This document shows, one piece after another, positions 26,042-34,374 of a DNA stretch of 64,000 bases. The position numbers and the translations under genes were made by a program. The stretch lies in NCBI GenBank assembly GCA_036280655.1, contig DASUQI010000037.1, positions 1 to 64,000 of the forward strand, in the 5' to 3' direction. The notes beneath the pieces are model-generated. The model searched no databases. It was not told the DNA's origin and saw only the letters and a list, made by a program, of their open reading frames with translations. The DNA is from DASSJM01 sp036280655. Its GTDB lineage: Bacteria > Actinomycetota > UBA4738 > HRBIN12. Numbering within the stretch: the first letter of the stretch is position 1; every line of letters starts with the position of its first letter.

Positions 26042-27196
26042 TCACCTCCGCCGACGTTTGGCGGGCGGGCGCCGCTTGCTCTTGGGACGCGGCCTGGACG
26101 ATGGGGTCCCGGAGCGTCTAGCCGCGGACGACGTGGCGGCCGTGGACGACGCCGCGGCTGCGAGCTCCTGCTGCACCACCTCCGGCTCCTCCTGCTCGGC
26201 GTCCCGGGTGGGGACCGCCCGCAGGCGCCGGGCGCTCGGGCGCCCCTCGAGCCGTGCCCGGAGCTGCTGGTAGCGCGGCTCGCGCTCCTTGAGGACCACG
26301 AGGATCGGCGTGGCCACGAAGATCGACGAGTACGCGCCGGTCACGACCCCGATCAGCATCGCGAACGCGAAGTCCTTGAGCGTCTGCCCGCCGAAGAGCA
26401 GCAGCGACAGGATCGGCAACACGACCACGAGCGAGGTGTTCACCGAACGCATCAGCACCTGGTTCATCGAGGCGTTCGCGACGGCCTCGTACGTGTCCTT
26501 GCCCAGTGCCGCGGTGGACTCGACGTTCTCCTTGACCTTGTCGTAGATCACGACGGTGTCGTAGAGCGAGAACCCCAGGATCGTGAGGATCGCGATCACG
26601 GTAGCCGGCGAGACCTCCCGGCCGGTGAGCGCGTACACCCCCGCCGTGATGATCACGTCGTGGACCATCGCGACCATCGCCCCGAGCGCCATCTTCCACT
26701 CGAACCGCAGCGTGATGTAGAGCGTGATCGTGATCAGCACGATCAGGAGACCGATCAGCGCCTGCCGCGAGATCTGTTCGCCCCACGTGGGTCCCACGAC
26801 CTGCGCGCTGATGTCGTCGGCGGGGATCCCCGCCTGTTCGGCCAGCGCGTCGAACAGCTGCGTCCGCTCCTCGGCCGACAGGTCGGTAAGCGCGGTCGTG
26901 CGGATCGAGACCCGGTCGGTGCCGGCGATCTGGATCTCGGCGCTCTCCCGCGCGTACGGTTCGGACTCCAGGAGCCCGCGGATGTCCTCGACGCTCGCGC
27001 CGGTGGCGAGCCGGTACTCGATCAACGTTCCCCCCGTGAAGTCGATCGAGTAGTTCAGCCCCCGCCAGAACAACCCCAGCAGGCAGACGGCGATCACGAC
27101 GCCCGAGACGATCGCCCACCGGCGGCGCTGCTGGACGATGTGGAACTCCGGGTGCCGGTATCCGCGGAAGGTGTCGAGTGCGCGACGGAGGCTCAT
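26042..27196 (-). CDS. secF: Protein translocase subunit SecF
   Basis: 384 residues, six membrane segments. NYSIDFTGGTLIEY at the start of the periplasmic domain and the conserved ILTILGFSLYDTVVIYDKVKEN segment in the membrane are present. The C-terminal about 70 residues are a hydrophilic Ala/Ser/Arg/Lys-rich tail ending in KRRPPAKRRRR, longer than needed for the fold. Overlaps the secD stop by four bases. Works with SecD in proton-driven completion of Sec export. Confidence 0.95.
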   Translation of the reverse strand: MSLRRALDTFRGYRHPEFHIVQQRRRWAIVSGVVIAVCLLGLFWRGLNYSIDFTGGTLIEYRLATGASVEDIRGLLESEPYARESAEIQIAGTDRVSIRTTALTDLSAEERTQLFDALAEQAGIPADDISAQVVGPTWGEQISRQALIGLLIVLITITLYITLRFEWKMALGAMVAMVHDVIITAGVYALTGREVSPATVIAILTILGFSLYDTVVIYDKVKENVESTAALGKDTYEAVANASMNQVLMRSVNTSLVVVLPILSLLLFGGQTLKDFAFAMLIGVVTGAYSSIFVATPILVVLKEREPRYQQLRARLEGRPSARRLRAVPTRDAEQEEPEVVQQELAAAASSTAATSSAARRSGTPSSRPRPKSKRRPPAKRRRR

Positions 27197-29199
27197 CCGG
27201 AGCCTCCGGCGATCGCGGGGGCCGGCTCGGGAGCGCTGGGCGAGACCTCGCGATCGGCGGCGAGCCCCGCCTTGACGCCGAACCAGCGCCAGTTCACGGC
27301 CCGGTCGCTCCGGACCAGGAGCGAGACGGCCGGCCGCTTGAAGAAGTACACGACGAACAGGTCGAGCAGGACCGACACCCCGAGAGTCAGCGCGAACCCT
27401 CGGACGGAGGAGATCGCCGTGAGGTAGAGCACGAGCGCCGCGATCGCGGTGACGAAGTCCGCCGCGACGATCGTCTTGAACGAGCGCTGGAAGCCCGGCC
27501 CCACCGCCGAGCGAGGCGACTTGCCGGCATGGACCTCGTCCTTCAGCCGCTCGAAGAACACGATGTACGAGTCGGCGGTCACACCCAGCGAGATCACGAG
27601 GCCGGCGACGCCGGCGAGCGTCAGGTTGTAGCCGATCGTCAGACCGGCGAGCGCCACGAGCGCGATCGCGAGGAAGCCCCAGATCGCCATCCCGACCCAG
27701 GCCACGATCGCGAGCACCCGGTAGTAGAAGAGGAGGTACAGGTAGAGCAGGATGAGGCCCGCCACGGCCGCGACGAGCCCCTGCTGGAGCGACTCGTCGC
27801 CGAGCGTCGGGCTCACCGTCTGCACCTGCTCGGTCGTGAGCGCCACCGGGAGGGCCCCTGCGTTCAGCTGGGTCGCGAGGTCCTTCGCGCGCGCTTCGGT
27901 GAAGCTGCCGGTGATCACGCCGACCCCGCCGGTGATCGCGTTCTGCACCGTTGGTGCCGAGATCACCTCCTGGTCGACGACGATCGCGAGCTGGCGACCC
28001 TCCAGCCGCGTCGTCACGTCGGCGAACGTGTCCGCGCCCTCATCGGTCATGTCGAATTGGATCTGCCAGCCCTGGCCGACGGCCGCCCCTCCCCCCGTGT
28101 CGAAGATGGCGGTCGCGCGGTTGATCGCGTCGCCGGTGATCTCGACCGGGCCGAGCCGGTACTTCGTCTGGCCGTCGCGGTCCAGGAACACGACCTCCTC
28201 GCCGGCCAGCCGCTCGAACGAGCACTCGGCCGTCTCCCGCTCGGCCTCCGTCGAGCACGTGACGCCGGCGGCGTCGTACCCCGGCGTGGCCGGCGCGAGC
28301 ACCTCGAGCACCTCGCGTTGCTCGAGCCGGGCCGTCTGGCCGATGACCTGCAGGAGGCGCTCCTGCCCCGTTTCCTGCAGGCGGGCCTCGGCGTCCTCCC
28401 GCGAGAGGAAGCAGCCGAGGTTCTCGCCCGCCGAGCTCAGCACGCAGTACTCCGCGTCCGACCGCTGGACGGTCAGCTCGGAGAGCAGCGCCTCCGCCTC
28501 CTCGGCCGTGGGGAAGCACGCGGGGCCGACGTCGCTCGACAGCGTCGCGTCACCCCTGCCCGTGACGCAGAAGGTCTGCGTCTCCTCCGTCTCGATCGCC
28601 GCGAGCTCGGTCTCGGCCTCGGCGCGCGTCGGGAAGCAGGGGCCCGCCCCGCCAAGCGCGTCGCCGGCGAAGCAGAACTCCCCCTCCTGCCGTTGGACCG
28701 AGAGGCCTTGGATCGCGGCGTCGGCCTCCTCCTGGGTCGGGAAGCAGAGGGGGTCGTCCGCGAACGGATCCCCCGCGAGGCAGACCGAGGTCACCACCGG
28801 ACCGGAGGTGGCGTCGGCGAGCTGGGAGTCGGCCGCCTGCTCGCGGTCGAAGCACCCGTAGGTGACGTCCTCCGTATCGACGAGGCAGAACTGGGTCTTG
28901 TCGCGCTCCTCGATCGTCCCGCGGGCGAGCCCCGGGATCTGGACCTCGATCGTGTCGCCCGTGACGAACAGCAGGGGCTCGGCCGTGCCGAACGCGTCGA
29001 TGCGGCCACGGATGTTCTCGAGCGCCTGGTCCATCACGTCCTCGGGCGTCCCCTCGGGCGCCGAGAGGATCACCGAGATGCCGCCCTTCAGGTCGAGCCC
29101 CAGCACGGGCCGCGTCCCGGTGACGAGCAGGGCGACGCCGGCGACGACGAGCACCAACACGAAGACGATCGACGTCCAGAGCGCGCGTGGCTTCTTCAT
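27193..29199 (-). CDS. secD: Protein translocase subunit SecD with a cysteine-pair repeat insertion
   Basis: 668-residue SecD. Usual parts: N-terminal membrane helix, GLDLKGG (34-40), ENIRGRIDAFGTAEP, then later LDRDGQTKYRLGPVEITG, IVVDQEVISAPTVQNAITGG, and the membrane domain with LTLAGVAGLVISLGVTADSYIVFFERLKDE. Between residues about 101 and 280 an extra segment made of five cysteine-pair repeats splits the first extracytoplasmic domain, where ordinary SecD runs straight from the IPG segment to IGQTARL. A further Cys pair lies at 315/326. The membrane and base domains look intact, so export function is likely kept. Confidence 0.95.
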   Translation of the reverse strand: MKKPRALWTSIVFVLVLVVAGVALLVTGTRPVLGLDLKGGISVILSAPEGTPEDVMDQALENIRGRIDAFGTAEPLLFVTGDTIEVQIPGLARGTIEERDKTQFCLVDTEDVTYGCFDREQAADSQLADATSGPVVTSVCLAGDPFADDPLCFPTQEEADAAIQGLSVQRQEGEFCFAGDALGGAGPCFPTRAEAETELAAIETEETQTFCVTGRGDATLSSDVGPACFPTAEEAEALLSELTVQRSDAEYCVLSSAGENLGCFLSREDAEARLQETGQERLLQVIGQTARLEQREVLEVLAPATPGYDAAGVTCSTEAERETAECSFERLAGEEVVFLDRDGQTKYRLGPVEITGDAINRATAIFDTGGGAAVGQGWQIQFDMTDEGADTFADVTTRLEGRQLAIVVDQEVISAPTVQNAITGGVGVITGSFTEARAKDLATQLNAGALPVALTTEQVQTVSPTLGDESLQQGLVAAVAGLILLYLYLLFYYRVLAIVAWVGMAIWGFLAIALVALAGLTIGYNLTLAGVAGLVISLGVTADSYIVFFERLKDEVHAGKSPRSAVGPGFQRSFKTIVAADFVTAIAALVLYLTAISSVRGFALTLGVSVLLDLFVVYFFKRPAVSLLVRSDRAVNWRWFGVKAGLAADREVSPSAPEPAPAIAGGSG
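28360..28899 (-). repeat. secD: Five-copy Cys-pair protein repeat within SecD
   Basis: Residues about 101-280 hold five degenerate repeats spaced 35, 36, 35 and 41 residues apart. Each has an aromatic-Cys start (FC or YC in four of five) and a second Cys followed by Phe, then a helix with a Glu-Ala pair; three copies share CFPT. Cys pairs are 105/116, 140/152, 176/188, 211/228 and 252/263. Located outside the membrane, each pair could form a disulfide within its own repeat. Confidence 0.85.
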
Positions 29200-29209
29200 C
29201 GGCCGACCC

Positions 29210-29932
29210 TCATGCGAGCTCCGCGCCGTTGATGAGGAGCTTGAACCGGCAGTCGAGCACCTCGGCCGCGAGGCGGCACAGCTGCATGCGGCCGAGGAAG
29301 ATCTCGAAGTACTCCATGACCTGGCTGATCTGGGTATCGATCGTGAGCTCGAGGCTCACGGTCTTGGCCGCGGAGTCCACGCGCAGGAACGACTGTTCGG
29401 CCGCGAAGTTCACGCGGTCGTGGATGTCGAACTCGATCTGCCCGGACTTGCGGACCCGGCTCCGGTGCACGTCGGACTTGTCGGCCAGGATCACGGCCGC
29501 CGAGACCGGCGACACCGCGTAGCCGTTGTCCTCCTCGTGGTTGGCGATCGCGGAGACGATCAGCGCGAGGTCGGCGGCCGGGACACGGTCCTTGAGCGAC
29601 TGGTAGACCAGCACGGCGCCGGTCTGCCCGTGCGCGTACCGGCTGACCATGTTGCCGACGTCGTGGAGGTAGCCCGCCACGCACGCGAGGTTCGCCGTGT
29701 GCTCGTCGAACCCGGCACGCGTCAGGACGTTGTACGCGATCCGCGCGGTGAGGTTGGCGTGTCGGAACCCGTGCTCCGTGTAGCCGAGCCCCTCCATCAC
29801 GCGGTCGGCCGCGGTGATGAACGACGAGAGCTCGGGGTCGTCCTGGACGAGGTCGAGGGTGATGCCTTCGGGCTCGACCGTCGGTTCGACCGGCTCGATC
29901 GGGCGCGCGCCGGGCGCTGCTTCCGTGCTCAC
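29210..29932 (-). CDS. HD-domain phosphohydrolase-like protein
   Basis: 240 residues with an HD superfamily domain: FRHANLTARIAYNVL, the metal-binding pair in AGYLHDVGNMVSRYAHG, a later NHEEDNG and DKSD. The C-terminal third is a beta-rich domain of unknown type. The GTG start forms GTGA with the yajC stop. It sits inside the yajC-secD-secF series, so it is co-transcribed with the export machinery. Nucleotide substrate unknown. Confidence 0.8.
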   Translation of the reverse strand: MSTEAAPGARPIEPVEPTVEPEGITLDLVQDDPELSSFITAADRVMEGLGYTEHGFRHANLTARIAYNVLTRAGFDEHTANLACVAGYLHDVGNMVSRYAHGQTGAVLVYQSLKDRVPAADLALIVSAIANHEEDNGYAVSPVSAAVILADKSDVHRSRVRKSGQIEFDIHDRVNFAAEQSFLRVDSAAKTVSLELTIDTQISQVMEYFEIFLGRMQLCRLAAEVLDCRFKLLINGAELA

Positions 29933-30300
29933 GGTCCCCGGTCGACCCCTTCTTCGTCCTCGGCATCGCCGCTCTCGTCCTCGTCGTACTGCTCGTCCTC
30001 GACGAAGCGCTGCGCGATGCCCTGCCGGACCATCCTGACGCGGGTGCCGGGGGCGATCTCGACCGTGACGGTTCCCTCGTCGTCGTCGATCTCGACGATC
30101 GTGCCGTAGATGCCGCCCGTGGTCATGACCTCGTCTCCGACCTCCAGCGAGGCGAGCAGTGTCTGCTGGGCGCGCTGGCGGTTGCGCTGCGGCCGGATGA
30201 GCAGGAAGTAGAAGCCCACGATCATCAGGACCGGGAGCGCCAAGCCGATCAGCGAACCGCCGGCCTGCCCTCCCTCTTGGGCAAGGATCCCGAACACCAT
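29929..30300 (-). CDS. yajC: Preprotein translocase accessory subunit YajC
   Basis: 123 residues. Short N-terminus, one membrane helix (LIGLALPVLMIVGFYFLLIRPQ) and the conserved soluble part LEVGDEVMTTGGIYGTIVEID. An acidic C-terminal tail follows. Forms a complex with SecD and SecF; operon order supports this. Confidence 0.94.
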   Translation of the reverse strand: MVFGILAQEGGQAGGSLIGLALPVLMIVGFYFLLIRPQRNRQRAQQTLLASLEVGDEVMTTGGIYGTIVEIDDDEGTVTVEIAPGTRVRMVRQGIAQRFVEDEQYDEDESGDAEDEEGVDRGP

Positions 30301-30376
30301 GGTTTGACGAGCCTCCTCGGGGATGACGAGGCAGCATACAGGCTACCGCTCGGTTCGCCGCAGGTAGCGGGCCGGT

Positions 30377-31408
30377 TCAGCCCAGCGGGAGCGCCCCCTC
30401 GCGGGCCACGCCGAGGTGCCGGTAGGCGCGCTCGGTGGCCAGGCGGCCCCGCGGGGTGCGCTGGAGGAACCCGAGCTGCAGCAGGTACGGCTCGACGACG
30501 TCCTCGACCGTGTCGGTCTCCTCCCCGACCGCGGCCGCCAGGGTGGACAGGCCGACCGGCCCGCCCCCGAACTTGCCCACGATCGTCGACAGGATCGCGA
30601 GGTCGAGCTTGTCCAGGCCTTCGTCGTCCACCTCGAACAGCTCGAGCCCGTCGCGGGCGACCTCGGCGGTGACATCGCCGTCGTGGCGGACCTCGGCGAA
30701 GTCCCGGACCCGCCGCAGGAGGCGGTTCGCCACCCGGGGCGTTCCCCGCGATCGACGGGCGATCTCCCCGGCCCCCTCGGCGTCCACGCTCACCGAGAGG
30801 ATCCCGGCGGAGCGGTGCACGATCGCGCCGAGGTCCTCGACCGAGTAGTAGTCCAGGCGCGGGGAGAACCCGAACCGCTCGCGCAGCGGCAGCGTGATCC
30901 GGCCCGGCCGGGTGGTCGCGCCGACGAGCGTGAACCGCGGCAGGTCGAGACGGATGCTCCGGGCGCTCGGGCCCTTGCCGAGCACGACGTCGAGCTTGAA
31001 GTCCTCGAGCGCCGGATACAGGACCTCCTCGACGGCGCGCGGCATCCGGTGGATCTCGTCGACGAACAGGACGTCGCCCTCCTCGAGGTTCGTGAGGATC
31101 GCCGCGAGGTCGCCCGGCCGGTCGAGCGCCGGGCCGGACGTCGGCTGGAACCCGACGCCGAGCTCGTTGGACACGATCCCGGCGAGCGTCGTCTTGCCGA
31201 GCCCGGGGGGACCTGAGAACAGGAGGTGGTCGACCGTCTCGCCGCGGGCGCGGGCGCCGTCCACCAGCAGCGCCAGCTGCTCCTTGATCCGCTCCTGCCC
31301 GACGAACTCGTCGATCCGCCGCGGGCGGAGCGCGGCGTCGAACTCGCGCTCCTCCTCGGGCAACTCGGCGTCGACGATCCGCGGTTCGTCGGTCACGTCG
31401 CGCATCAC
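30377..31408 (-). CDS. ruvB: Holliday junction branch-migration helicase RuvB
   Basis: 343-residue AAA+ motor. Walker A GPPGLGKTT (66-74), Walker B VLFVDEIHRM, sensor GATTRPG and the C-terminal winged-helix segment (GFLQRTPRGRLATERAYRHLG) are intact. The gene begins 19 bp after ruvA, completing ruvCAB. Two adjacent Met codons are possible starts. Confidence 0.98.
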   Translation of the reverse strand: MMRDVTDEPRIVDAELPEEEREFDAALRPRRIDEFVGQERIKEQLALLVDGARARGETVDHLLFSGPPGLGKTTLAGIVSNELGVGFQPTSGPALDRPGDLAAILTNLEEGDVLFVDEIHRMPRAVEEVLYPALEDFKLDVVLGKGPSARSIRLDLPRFTLVGATTRPGRITLPLRERFGFSPRLDYYSVEDLGAIVHRSAGILSVSVDAEGAGEIARRSRGTPRVANRLLRRVRDFAEVRHDGDVTAEVARDGLELFEVDDEGLDKLDLAILSTIVGKFGGGPVGLSTLAAAVGEETDTVEDVVEPYLLQLGFLQRTPRGRLATERAYRHLGVAREGALPLG

Positions 31409-31427
31409 CCTACCCCCGTCCCGCTTC

Positions 31428-32000
31428 CTAGACCCCGCCCACCCGCTGCAGCGCCTCCCGCAGGAGGTCCTCGACGGAGCGGTCGCCGTTCGGCGCGAGG
31501 CCGTGCATCGCCTCGCTCGCCTCCTGCGGCGACAGGCCGAGCGCGAGCAGCGCCTCGCGGACGTCCGCGAGCGGACCGTCGACGATCACGATCTCGTCGC
31601 CGCCGAGCTTGTCCTTCAGGTCGAGCGCCACCCGCTGGGCGACCTTCTTGCCGACCCCGGGGACCATCGTGAGCGCCGCGACGTCGCCCGAGGAGACCGC
31701 GCGCCGCAGCGCGTCCGGCGTCATGACCGAGAGGAACGACAGCGCGACCTTCGGGCCGATGCCGTTCACCGTGACGAGGAGGTCGAACAGCTCGCGCTCG
31801 TCCGCGTTCGCGAACCCGTACAGGACCATCGCGTCGTCGCGGACGACCATCCGCGTGTACATGCGCGTCGGCCGTCCCACCGGCGGGAGCTTCGAGAGCA
31901 CGGAAGCCGGGACGAGCGCCTCGTAGCCGACGCCGCCGACCGAGATCACAACGCGGCCGCCCGAGCGCTCGGCGACGTCGCCCTCGAGGAACGAGATCAC
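31428..32000 (-). CDS. ruvA: Holliday junction branch-migration subunit RuvA
   Basis: 190 residues: OB-fold domain (MISFLEGDVAERSGGRVVISVGGVGYEA), two helix-hairpin-helix motifs (VNGIGPKVALSFLS and VPGVGKKVAQRVALDLKDK) and a C-terminal RuvB-binding domain. Overlaps the ruvC stop by four bases. Confidence 0.97.
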   Translation of the reverse strand: MISFLEGDVAERSGGRVVISVGGVGYEALVPASVLSKLPPVGRPTRMYTRMVVRDDAMVLYGFANADERELFDLLVTVNGIGPKVALSFLSVMTPDALRRAVSSGDVAALTMVPGVGKKVAQRVALDLKDKLGGDEIVIVDGPLADVREALLALGLSPQEASEAMHGLAPNGDRSVEDLLREALQRVGGV

Positions 32001-32497
32001 GTGGCCGCCGCCTGCCTCAGCCGGGACTGGGTCAGGTGGCAGAGCGCGATCGCCACGGCGTCCACGGCATCCGGCTCGTCGGGGAGGTCGCGCAGGCCGT
32101 GGAAGCGTTCGAGCGCGTCGCGGACCTGTGCCTTGTTGGCGTTCCCCTGCCCGGTCACCGCCATCTTCACCTCGAGCGAGCCGTACTCCTCCACCCGCAG
32201 GCCCGCCTCGGCGGCGGCGAGGAGCGCCACCCCGCTCGCCCGCGCGACCCCCATCGCGCTCACGTGGTTCTTGTTCCAGGCGAGCCGCTCGATCGCGAGC
32301 GAAGCAGGCCCGTGCACGGCGATCGCGTCGCGGACCGCCTCATAGAGGACCCGGAGGCGATCACTCTCGGGGAGGTCCGATGGGGTCCGAACCGTCTGGG
32401 CGGACAGCAGGACCGGGCTGCGGTCCTTCCGGCCGACCGCCCCCAGGCCGAGCGCGGAGACGCCCGGGTCGACCCCGAGCACGCACGAATCGAACAC
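31997..32497 (-). CDS. ruvC: Holliday junction resolvase RuvC
   Basis: 166 residues from GTG 32497. The RNase H-like core starts at once with VLGVDPG (Asp10), then LAIERL (catalytic Glu) and the C-terminal Asp cluster in DEPDAVDAVAIALCH; the DNA-binding QGNANKAQV loop is present. A longer frame to an ATG at 32569 exists but adds 24 residues with no family match and overlaps the preceding gene. The GTG start gives the usual RuvC length and coincides with the expected transcription start of the promoter seen at 32504-32532, so the message is probably leaderless. Confidence 0.93.
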   Translation of the reverse strand: MFDSCVLGVDPGVSALGLGAVGRKDRSPVLLSAQTVRTPSDLPESDRLRVLYEAVRDAIAVHGPASLAIERLAWNKNHVSAMGVARASGVALLAAAEAGLRVEEYGSLEVKMAVTGQGNANKAQVRDALERFHGLRDLPDEPDAVDAVAIALCHLTQSRLRQAAAT

Positions 32498-32505
32498 CTG
32501 TTCAG
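32490..32505. promoter_or_regulatory. LexA-type SOS operator over the ruvC start
   Basis: Plus strand TCGAACACCTGTTCAG has the CGAAC-N4-GTTC core of the actinobacterial/Bacillus LexA box, with only the final GA of the ideal palindrome replaced by AG. It covers the proposed GTG start of ruvC. ruvCAB is LexA-controlled in mycobacteria. Binding is inferred. Confidence 0.6.
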
Positions 32506-32532
32506 TCTGTTCGATGCCCGAGGCCCGGTCAA
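32504..32532 (-). promoter_or_regulatory. Putative ruvCAB promoter
   Basis: Minus strand TTGACC (32527-32532) is followed after 17 bases by CAGACT (32504-32509), which keeps the key A at position 2 and T at position 6 of the -10. A start about seven bases on would fall at the ruvC GTG. The LexA-type box overlaps the transcription start. Confidence 0.45.
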
Positions 32533-32555
32533 TCACCCACAGGCACGTCCGGGTC

Positions 32556-33938
32556 TCACGCGACGCCATCGGTCAGCTCGACGAGTGAGCGCTTGACGCC
32601 CTCGGCGAGCTCGGGCAGCTCCGGGATCGCCTCGCCGTCCGCGCAAAGGCCGATCGCGATCCGCCCGCCGAACGAGATCGCGCTCACCCGGAGCGCGTGG
32701 TGCGGGGCGATCTCGGCGAGCGAGTAGACATCTCGGATCTGCCCTCCGGCGATGTACTGCGTGCCTGCGGGACCGCGCACGTTCGAGACGGAGAGCGCGA
32801 AGACGTGCGGATTCGACGCGATGCGGTGCGCGAGGCCGAACAGGTGCTTCGACACCTGACCGACGTCCGCGAAGACCGCGTAGAGCTGCTCGGCGTCGTG
32901 ATCCTGCTTCCGCGCCCGCATCTGCTCGTTGACGGCTAGCACGCGCCGGGCTGCGTCGGCCTCCTGGACGGGGAGGTCGATGTTGACGAAGGAGTCCCGG
33001 TTCGGGACCGCGCCGGGCGCCTCCCCCTCCCGATGCATGCTCACCGGCACCTGGACGCGCAGGCGCCCGATCGAGCCGTGGCGTTCCTCGAGCCATCGCC
33101 GCAGCCCGCCGGCGACCACGCCGAGCAGGAGGTCGTTGATCGTCACCCCCTCACCCAGGGCCTTCGAGGCGCGATGCACGGCGTCGAACGGATGGTCGAC
33201 GAACGCGACCTGACGCCGTCGCCCGGCGGGCGCGTTCAGCGGCGACGTGTCACGTTCGGGAACCAGCTCGCGTCGGATCGCGCCCGGGGCGCCGCGGAGC
33301 TCCTCGAGGCTCTCCCGCAGGCGGCTGCGCGACGCGACCCGACGTCGGATCTTGTGAGCGGTGTCGCGGACCGCGTGGGCCCGGTCCGAGAGCGCGGCCG
33401 CGATCAGCTCGTTCGGCGCGGGCAACGGCTCGGCCGGGGGAAGGGGCGGGGGGTCGGGCTCGGGGTCGGTCGAGTCGCTCCACAGCAGCGCCGAACCGAT
33501 CGCCATCGCCGCCTGCCCGTCGGCCATCGCATGGTGGATGCGCCAGAGCACGGCCCTGCCGCCGTCCGCGAGCGGCTCGACGACGTCGATCGACCACAGG
33601 GGCCGGTCGCGCGGCAGCCGTTCCGCCATCAGTCCGGCGACGATCTCGCGCAGCTCGCCGGCACCGACCGGGCCGGTGACGGGCACCTCGCGGACGTGGC
33701 GGCGAACGTCGAAGTTCGGGTCGTCCGCCCACACCGGCGCGTCGAGGCGGTAGGGAGTGGTGACGATCCGCCGCCGGCAGCTCGGCGCGAGCGCGATGCG
33801 ACGCGCGATCCGGTCACGGAGGAACTCGACGCCGTCGCCGGTGCGCTCGGCGACCACGACCTTGCACGTGTGGCCGACGATCGATCTGGACTCGAGCGCG
33901 AGGATGCGGGAGTCCTCGGGCGACAGTCGCTCCGCCAT
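32556..33938 (-). CDS. Wax ester synthase / diacylglycerol acyltransferase
   Basis: 460-residue WS/DGAT family acyltransferase, making wax esters or triacylglycerol from acyl-CoA. Catalytic motif HHAMADG (135-141) is intact and the C-terminal domain has LSVSNVRGPAGTQYIAGG, matching the family's PLW and SNVPGP-like motifs. It starts just upstream of ruvCAB in a block that interrupts the usual yebC-ruvC adjacency. Suggests storage-lipid synthesis. Confidence 0.9.
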   Translation of the reverse strand: MAERLSPEDSRILALESRSIVGHTCKVVVAERTGDGVEFLRDRIARRIALAPSCRRRIVTTPYRLDAPVWADDPNFDVRRHVREVPVTGPVGAGELREIVAGLMAERLPRDRPLWSIDVVEPLADGGRAVLWRIHHAMADGQAAMAIGSALLWSDSTDPEPDPPPLPPAEPLPAPNELIAAALSDRAHAVRDTAHKIRRRVASRSRLRESLEELRGAPGAIRRELVPERDTSPLNAPAGRRRQVAFVDHPFDAVHRASKALGEGVTINDLLLGVVAGGLRRWLEERHGSIGRLRVQVPVSMHREGEAPGAVPNRDSFVNIDLPVQEADAARRVLAVNEQMRARKQDHDAEQLYAVFADVGQVSKHLFGLAHRIASNPHVFALSVSNVRGPAGTQYIAGGQIRDVYSLAEIAPHHALRVSAISFGGRIAIGLCADGEAIPELPELAEGVKRSLVELTDGVA

Positions 33939-33986
33939 CGCGTTGGTTCTATCACGACGCCGAACGGCGCCGGCCGGAGCGTGCCG

Positions 33987-34322
33987 CTACCGCTTCGCGG
34001 GGAGCGAGCGCGCGTAGGTCGCGCCGAGCGTGACCCACTTCGAGAGCTGTCGCTTCGTGCGCAGGTCCTCCGGCGCGACGCGGAGCCACCCCGCCATCTC
34101 CCGGCCCCGCATCTCCATCGGGCGAGCGCTCGTCGACGCGACGATCGAGTCGGACCGCTCCGGGTCGACTCGGACCAGGGCACCACCTTGGCCGCTCGCG
34201 GCGACGGCCATGTTGCCCCCGACCAGGAACGCGAGTCCCCCGAACATCTTCCGCTCGGTCACGCCACGCTCGCCGGTCAGGAGCTCCCGGATGCGGCCGG
34301 CCAGGGCCTCGTCGTACGCCAT
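33987..34322 (-). CDS. TfoX N-terminal-domain protein
   Basis: 111 residues with the TfoX-N fold: ERKMFGGLAFLVGGNMAVAA and a C-terminal WLRVAPEDLRTKRQLSKWV segment. Stand-alone TfoX-N proteins are common in Actinobacteria and of unknown function; a link to competence should not be assumed even though pilus genes are present. Possibly monocistronic. Confidence 0.82.
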   Translation of the reverse strand: MAYDEALAGRIRELLTGERGVTERKMFGGLAFLVGGNMAVAASGQGGALVRVDPERSDSIVASTSARPMEMRGREMAGWLRVAPEDLRTKRQLSKWVTLGATYARSLPAKR

Positions 34323-34374
34323 GACGCGATGGTACGCCCGGTGCGTCCGTGGCGTCCGAGTGGGGCGCTCGCGG

